This document shows, piece after piece, positions 60,131 to 64,000 of a stretch of 64,000 bases of DNA. The stretch's first letter is position 1. Every line of letters begins with the position of its first letter. A program made the position numbers and the translations under genes. The stretch is taken from NCBI GenBank assembly GCA_016286555.1, contig JAEETA010000015.1:1-64000 (forward strand). The letters run 5' to 3'. This stretch comes from Lachnospiraceae bacterium (GTDB lineage Bacteria > Bacillota > Clostridia > Lachnospirales > Lachnospiraceae). The notes under the pieces are model-generated. The model was not told the DNA's origin and did no database searches. It saw nothing but the letters and a program-made list of their open reading frames with translations.

Positions 60131-61057
60131 ATGCCCGAAAACGTAACGGAAACCAAGGCTCCCATGATCGAAGCGGAAGGCCTTGTGAAAATCTATAAGA
60201 CCAAAGAGCTGGAGGTTCTGGCTCTCCAGGGACTGGACCTGGAGGTTCAGGAAGGAGAGTTCACCGCTCTCATCGGTAACAGCGGAAGCGGTAAGAGTAC
60301 CTTTCTCAACATGATCGGCGGTCTGGACAGACCCAGTGCCGGTAAGCTGGTGGTGGGAGGCCGCAACCTCTTTACCATGAATGAGAAGGAGCTGGTGGAG
60401 TACAAGCGCGACGTGGTGGGATTTGTCTGGCAGAACAATGCCCGGAACCTGTTCCCCTACCTCACTTCCCTGGAGAACATCATGCTTCCCATGGACCTCA
60501 TTGGCGCAAAGCAGAAGCGGGAGCGTGCTCTGGAGCTTCTGGAGATGGTGGGAATGAGCAAGCACAAGAACGACAAGCTGACCACCATGTCCGGTGGTGA
60601 GCAGCAGAGGATCGCCATCGCCATCGCACTGGCCAACAAGCCGAAGCTCCTCCTTGCGGACGAGCCCACCGGTAGCGTGGACTTTGCCACTGCGGACCTG
60701 ATCTTCGATATTTTCACCGAGCTGAACAAAAACGGACAGACCATCCTGGTGGTTACCCACGACATCGCCCTTTCCAAGAAGGTTAAGCGCGTGGTGGCTA
60801 TCCGCGACGGTAAGATCAGTTCCGAGCGTATTCTCCGTGAGAGCTATGCGGACCGTTTGAAGGAATCCAGCGTAGACTGGCGCAACGAGGACACCCAGGA
60901 AGAGTACGTGGTCATGGACAAGGCGGGCCGCGTGCAGATCCCCAGAGACATGCTGGATCGCATGAATCTGAAAGATAATAAATTAGTGGTTGAATATGCA
61001 GACGGTCATGTTATACTCAAGGCACCCGAGGAGAAGACACCGGAGGGTGACACCTGA
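60131..61057 (+). CDS. ABC ATPase with C-terminal AbrB/SpoVT-like hairpin domain
   Basis: A 308-residue ATPase of the MacB/LolD type with Walker A 'GNSGSGKSTFLNMIGG', signature 'TMSGGEQQRIAIAIAL', Walker B 'LLLADEPTGSVDFAT' and H-loop 'VVTHDIALS'. About 225 residues would be usual; the extra ~75 end in 'VVMDKAGRVQIPRDMLDRM', 'LKDNKLVVEYADGHVILKA' (about 258-297), the swapped-hairpin pattern of AbrB/SpoVT DNA-binding domains ('GRVQIP' is the family core). This tail may bind DNA, dimerise, or sense. It is separated from the first ATPase by 67 bases with no terminator. The AbrB resemblance is by eye. Confidence 0.85.
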   Translation: MPENVTETKAPMIEAEGLVKIYKTKELEVLALQGLDLEVQEGEFTALIGNSGSGKSTFLNMIGGLDRPSAGKLVVGGRNLFTMNEKELVEYKRDVVGFVWQNNARNLFPYLTSLENIMLPMDLIGAKQKRERALELLEMVGMSKHKNDKLTTMSGGEQQRIAIAIALANKPKLLLADEPTGSVDFATADLIFDIFTELNKNGQTILVVTHDIALSKKVKRVVAIRDGKISSERILRESYADRLKESSVDWRNEDTQEEYVVMDKAGRVQIPRDMLDRMNLKDNKLVVEYADGHVILKAPEEKTPEGDT

Positions 61058-61088
61058 CGACCCGCACTGCATCATTTGAGGTTTCTTT

Positions 61089-62894
61089 ATGGAAAAAAAG
61101 AAGGAGAAGCAGTTTCCCCTGACCAGAATCCAGTGGCTGTGGGAAAATATGAAGGGCCTGCGGGCCCTTTATGCCCTGGGGATCCTTGGGACTGTTACCT
61201 ATAACATCATGCAGCTTACCGTTCCGTTCATCGGAGCGAAGCTTGTGGATGAATTTTTGACGGGGCCGGGCGCGGCGCAGAACCTGTCGGAACATCGGGA
61301 TCGATTTTTCATCCTTCTCGGTGCGATGGTAGGTCTGACCGTGCTGCGGACCCTTATTGTTTATTTGACCTGTATGGATTTCGAGAAGGTTTCCCAGGGG
61401 GTACTCTATCGCCTGCGGAATTTCCTCTTCTCCAAGATCGAGCGTCAGGATATGCAGTTCTATGCCACCTACCGCACCGGCGACCTCATGACCCGCGTCA
61501 CCGGTGACCTGGATGCGGTGCGTCATATGCTGGCATGGGTGGTGCGTATGATCGTGGAGGCCATCGCCCTCATGACGGCCACCATCGTTTACTTCTGGTC
61601 CATGAACTGGAAGCTGGCCCTGTCCCTGATGGTTGTGGCACCCTTCATCTTCCTGGTCATCGTACTGTTCCGCAACCAGGTAGGTCCCAGACACAGACTC
61701 CTTCGTGAGAAGATGAGTGAGATGAACACCGCGGCCCAGGAGAATATCTCCGGCAACCGTGTGGTGAAGGCCTTCTCCCGCGAGGACTACGAGATCGAGA
61801 AGTTTGATCACAGGAACAGCGATTACTCCGAGACCAACAAAGAGACGGCCATGACCTGGATCCATTTCTTCCCGGTCATTGAGACGTTTGCCAACCTGAT
61901 GCCCGTCGTGCTGCTGCTGGTGGGCGGTCTCTTCCTGATGCAGGGAGAGCTGACTATGGGTGAGTACGTGGCATTTTCCGGACTGATCTGGGCGCTGGCC
62001 AACCCCATGCGCCAGCTGGGCTCCATCATGAACGAGTTCCAGCGCTTCAATGCCGCTTCCATGAAGGTCATGGAGATCTACTATTCGGAGCCCGTCATCG
62101 TGGATCCCGAGAATGCGGTTACCGTACCTGATCGTTTGAAGGGAGAGATCGAGTTCCGCCATGTGTCCTTTGCCTACAAGGATGAGAATGCCAGAGGCAG
62201 CGTCCTGACGGACATTTCCTTCCATGTGGCTCCCGGGGAGACCATCGCCATCATGGGCGAGACGGGCTGTGGCAAGACCACCCTGGTGCAGCTGATCCCC
62301 AGATTTTACGATCCCGCAGGAGGAGAGGTCCTCATCGACGGGATCCCTACCAACCGCTATGCACTGCAGGATTTGAGGAAAAACATCGGCATGGCTACCC
62401 AGGACGTATTGCTGTACTCCGATACCATCGACGGCAATATCGCCTACGGCAACAGTGCCCTTTCCCATCAGCAGATCATCAAATATGCAAAGTACTCCGC
62501 TGCAGCCAGCTTTATCTCCAAGATGCCTGAAGGGTATGACACCGTGGTGGGCGAGCGGGGCATCGGCCTTTCCGGCGGACAAAAGCAGCGTATTTCCCTG
62601 GCGAGAGCCCTGGCCATCCGTCCTGCCATCCTGATTCTGGACGATACCACCTCCGCCGTGGATATGGAGACGGAGCGCCAGATCCAGGACAGCCTGGACC
62701 ATCTGGATTTTGCCTGCACGAAGATCATCATCGCGCAGCGCATCTCCACCACCAAGCATGCGGATAAGATCCTGATCCTCCGCAACGGCATGATCGAGGA
62801 AGCCGGAACCCACGAGGAACTCCTGGCCAGGAAGGGCTATTACTATCAGGCCGCCATGCTTCAGATGGGAGAGGAGGCGATCGCAAATGGCTGA
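61089..62894 (+). CDS. Heterodimeric ABC exporter, degenerate-site subunit (second pair)
   Basis: A 601-residue half-transporter with six membrane helices (~20-330) and a nucleotide-binding domain. Walker A 'GETGCGKTTLVQLI', signature 'GIGLSGGQKQRISLARAL' are canonical; Walker B reads 'LILDDTTSAVDM' with Asp519 in place of the catalytic Glu. As in the first pair of this window, that marks the degenerate partner of a heterodimer. It follows the AbrB-tailed ATPase by 31 bases and overlaps the next ABC gene by 8, so the exporter appears to belong to the same operon. Substrate unknown. Confidence 0.92.
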   Translation: MEKKKEKQFPLTRIQWLWENMKGLRALYALGILGTVTYNIMQLTVPFIGAKLVDEFLTGPGAAQNLSEHRDRFFILLGAMVGLTVLRTLIVYLTCMDFEKVSQGVLYRLRNFLFSKIERQDMQFYATYRTGDLMTRVTGDLDAVRHMLAWVVRMIVEAIALMTATIVYFWSMNWKLALSLMVVAPFIFLVIVLFRNQVGPRHRLLREKMSEMNTAAQENISGNRVVKAFSREDYEIEKFDHRNSDYSETNKETAMTWIHFFPVIETFANLMPVVLLLVGGLFLMQGELTMGEYVAFSGLIWALANPMRQLGSIMNEFQRFNAASMKVMEIYYSEPVIVDPENAVTVPDRLKGEIEFRHVSFAYKDENARGSVLTDISFHVAPGETIAIMGETGCGKTTLVQLIPRFYDPAGGEVLIDGIPTNRYALQDLRKNIGMATQDVLLYSDTIDGNIAYGNSALSHQQIIKYAKYSAAASFISKMPEGYDTVVGERGIGLSGGQKQRISLARALAIRPAILILDDTTSAVDMETERQIQDSLDHLDFACTKIIIAQRISTTKHADKILILRNGMIEEAGTHEELLARKGYYYQAAMLQMGEEAIANG

Positions 62895-64000
62895 GAAGAA
62901 AGAAAGCAGAAAGAAAGCATTTGCCGGCAAAGCCTCTGAGCGCAATACCTACCGTGAGGACGAGGTTCTGGAGGAGCCCTTTAACGTGAAGCACCTCCTG
63001 AGAGCCGGTGTTTATATCAAAAAATACGCAGGAAAAATGGTGCTGGCCCTGGCCTTAAGTATGCTGGGCGGTGTGGCAGGACTCTTCGGCCCCAAGGTAG
63101 TGCAGCACGCGTTGGATGTGACGATCCCTGCGAAGGACGTGCCGGGACTGTATAAGCTGGTGGTGCTGACCATCGGCATTTACGTCATCGCAGTCGCATT
63201 TGCAACCTTCCGTTCCAGGATCATGGTGAAGGTGGCAAACCATATCATTTACGACATCCGCAAGGACCTCTTCGAGCACCTGCAGGCTCTGCCTTTCCAG
63301 TATTACGATGACAGACCTCACGGCAAGATCCTGATCCGTGTGGTGAATTATGTAAACTCTGTGGCGGATATGCTCACCAACGGCCTCATCAATGTTGTGC
63401 TGGAGACCATCAACCTGATCCTCATCGTTATCTTCATGTTCACGGTGGATGTGAAGCTGAGTCTGGTGGTGCTGGCAGGCGTTCCCGTTCTGATGGTCTT
63501 CATGCTCTGGGTGAAGAACAAGCAGCGCAAGGCATGGCAGCAGGTCTCCAACAAGAATTCCAACCTGAACGCATACCTGCAGGAGAACATCGTAGGTGCT
63601 CGCATTACCCAGATTTTCGCCAGGGAAGAGGAGAACGCGGAGATCTTTGACGGCCTCTCCGGTCAGTGCAGAAAAGCATGGCAGCGGGCCGTTACCTACA
63701 GTAACATGGTCTGGCCCGGCATCGACGATATCTCCGTGGTGATCCGCGCCATGATCTATCTCTGCGGACTGCTGCTCTTCGGCATCGGCTATACCACCGC
63801 CGGCGTCATCGTAGCCATGACCTCCTACGCTTCGAGATTCTGGCAGCCCATCATGAACCTGGGCAATATCTTCAACAATTTCATCAACAACATAGCTTAC
63901 CTGGAGCGCATCTTTGAAACCCTGGACGAGCCCGTGGGAGTCTGCGATGCGGAAGGAGCAACACAGATGCCTGCCATCAGGGGCGATGTGGAGTTTAAGG
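62887..64000 (+). CDS. Heterodimeric ABC exporter, second subunit (partial)
   Basis: The first 371 codons of the partner half-transporter, cut by the window end. After a charged N-terminus come six membrane helices and family segments 'FQYYDDRPHGKILIRVVN' and 'NLNAYLQENIVGARITQIFAREE', then the run into the nucleotide-binding domain ('GDVEFK'). Walker motifs lie beyond the window, so whether this subunit holds the catalytic Glu cannot be checked; the pattern of the first pair predicts it does. The ATG at 62887 overlaps the end of the upstream gene. Confidence 0.9.
   Translation, partial: MAEKKESRKKAFAGKASERNTYREDEVLEEPFNVKHLLRAGVYIKKYAGKMVLALALSMLGGVAGLFGPKVVQHALDVTIPAKDVPGLYKLVVLTIGIYVIAVAFATFRSRIMVKVANHIIYDIRKDLFEHLQALPFQYYDDRPHGKILIRVVNYVNSVADMLTNGLINVVLETINLILIVIFMFTVDVKLSLVVLAGVPVLMVFMLWVKNKQRKAWQQVSNKNSNLNAYLQENIVGARITQIFAREEENAEIFDGLSGQCRKAWQRAVTYSNMVWPGIDDISVVIRAMIYLCGLLLFGIGYTTAGVIVAMTSYASRFWQPIMNLGNIFNNFINNIAYLERIFETLDEPVGVCDAEGATQMPAIRGDVEFK

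Noticed and set aside
61017..62945. Minus-strand open frame of 642 codons over the ABC exporter gene
   Set aside because: It mirrors a canonical ABC half-transporter; codon-bias shadow.

Overview
The window reads as a chromosomal segment from a Gram-positive anaerobe of the Clostridia, most likely Lachnospiraceae. Ribosome-binding sites are strong AGGAGG types, exported proteins are lipoproteins with Cys lipoboxes, the PurF-like protein keeps the Bacillus-type Fe-S cysteines, and there is much c-di-GMP, chemotaxis and ABC-export machinery. Base composition looks moderately GC-rich by eye, with CTG and ATC preferred. No rRNA, tRNA, CRISPR array, phage or insertion sequence was seen.

Layout. 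1-2.6 kb: livM-livG-livF, the end of a branched-chain amino acid importer, with an unusual codon-use block inside it. 2.6-6.2 kb: alpha/beta hydrolase, a membrane-anchored MurF-like ligase and a D-Ala-D-Ala ligase (wall precursor synthesis). 6.3-10.2 kb: a promoter, a 28-codon leader peptide, an intrinsic terminator and a heterodimeric ABC exporter, arranged like a translation-sensing attenuator. 10.4-14.3 kb: a 1316-aa secreted beta-helix protein. 14.4-17.7 kb: a spermidine-synthase-like protein, two unknown proteins and a DHH phosphoesterase. 17.9-25.5 kb: a LacI-controlled alpha-glucoside operon (binding protein, two permeases, GH31 enzyme, regulator) with three palindromic operators. 25.6-35.0 kb: signalling genes (hybrid kinase, EAL, GGDEF and EAL-HDOD proteins) around a lipoprotein and a D,D-carboxypeptidase.

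35.0-42.0 kb: argC, a PurF paralogue without its catalytic cysteine, a possible papain-like protein, and a hybrid kinase overlapping an orphan solute-binding lipoprotein. 42.1-47.7 kb: a TetR repressor divergent from an MMPL pump and a heptad-repeat lipoprotein, with two matching operators at the pump promoter. 47.8-47.9 kb: a long intergenic hairpin. 48.0-53.1 kb: DegV, a chemoreceptor and a membrane PAS-GGDEF-EAL protein. 53.2-64.0 kb: a long export operon: two adaptor lipoproteins, one large FtsX-type permease, two ATPases (one ending in an AbrB-like hairpin domain), then a second heterodimeric ABC exporter cut by the window end.

The main themes are export and efflux under dedicated control (attenuator, TetR, inverted-repeat promoter) and membrane or c-di-GMP signalling. 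The best candidates for undescribed biology are the leader-peptide attenuator (6.3-6.7 kb), the export cluster with the AbrB-tailed ATPase (53.2-64 kb), the kinase plus binding-protein pair (38.2-42.0 kb), and the MMPL plus heptad-lipoprotein pair (42.8-47.7 kb). All functions are assigned by reading motifs; no database search was run.
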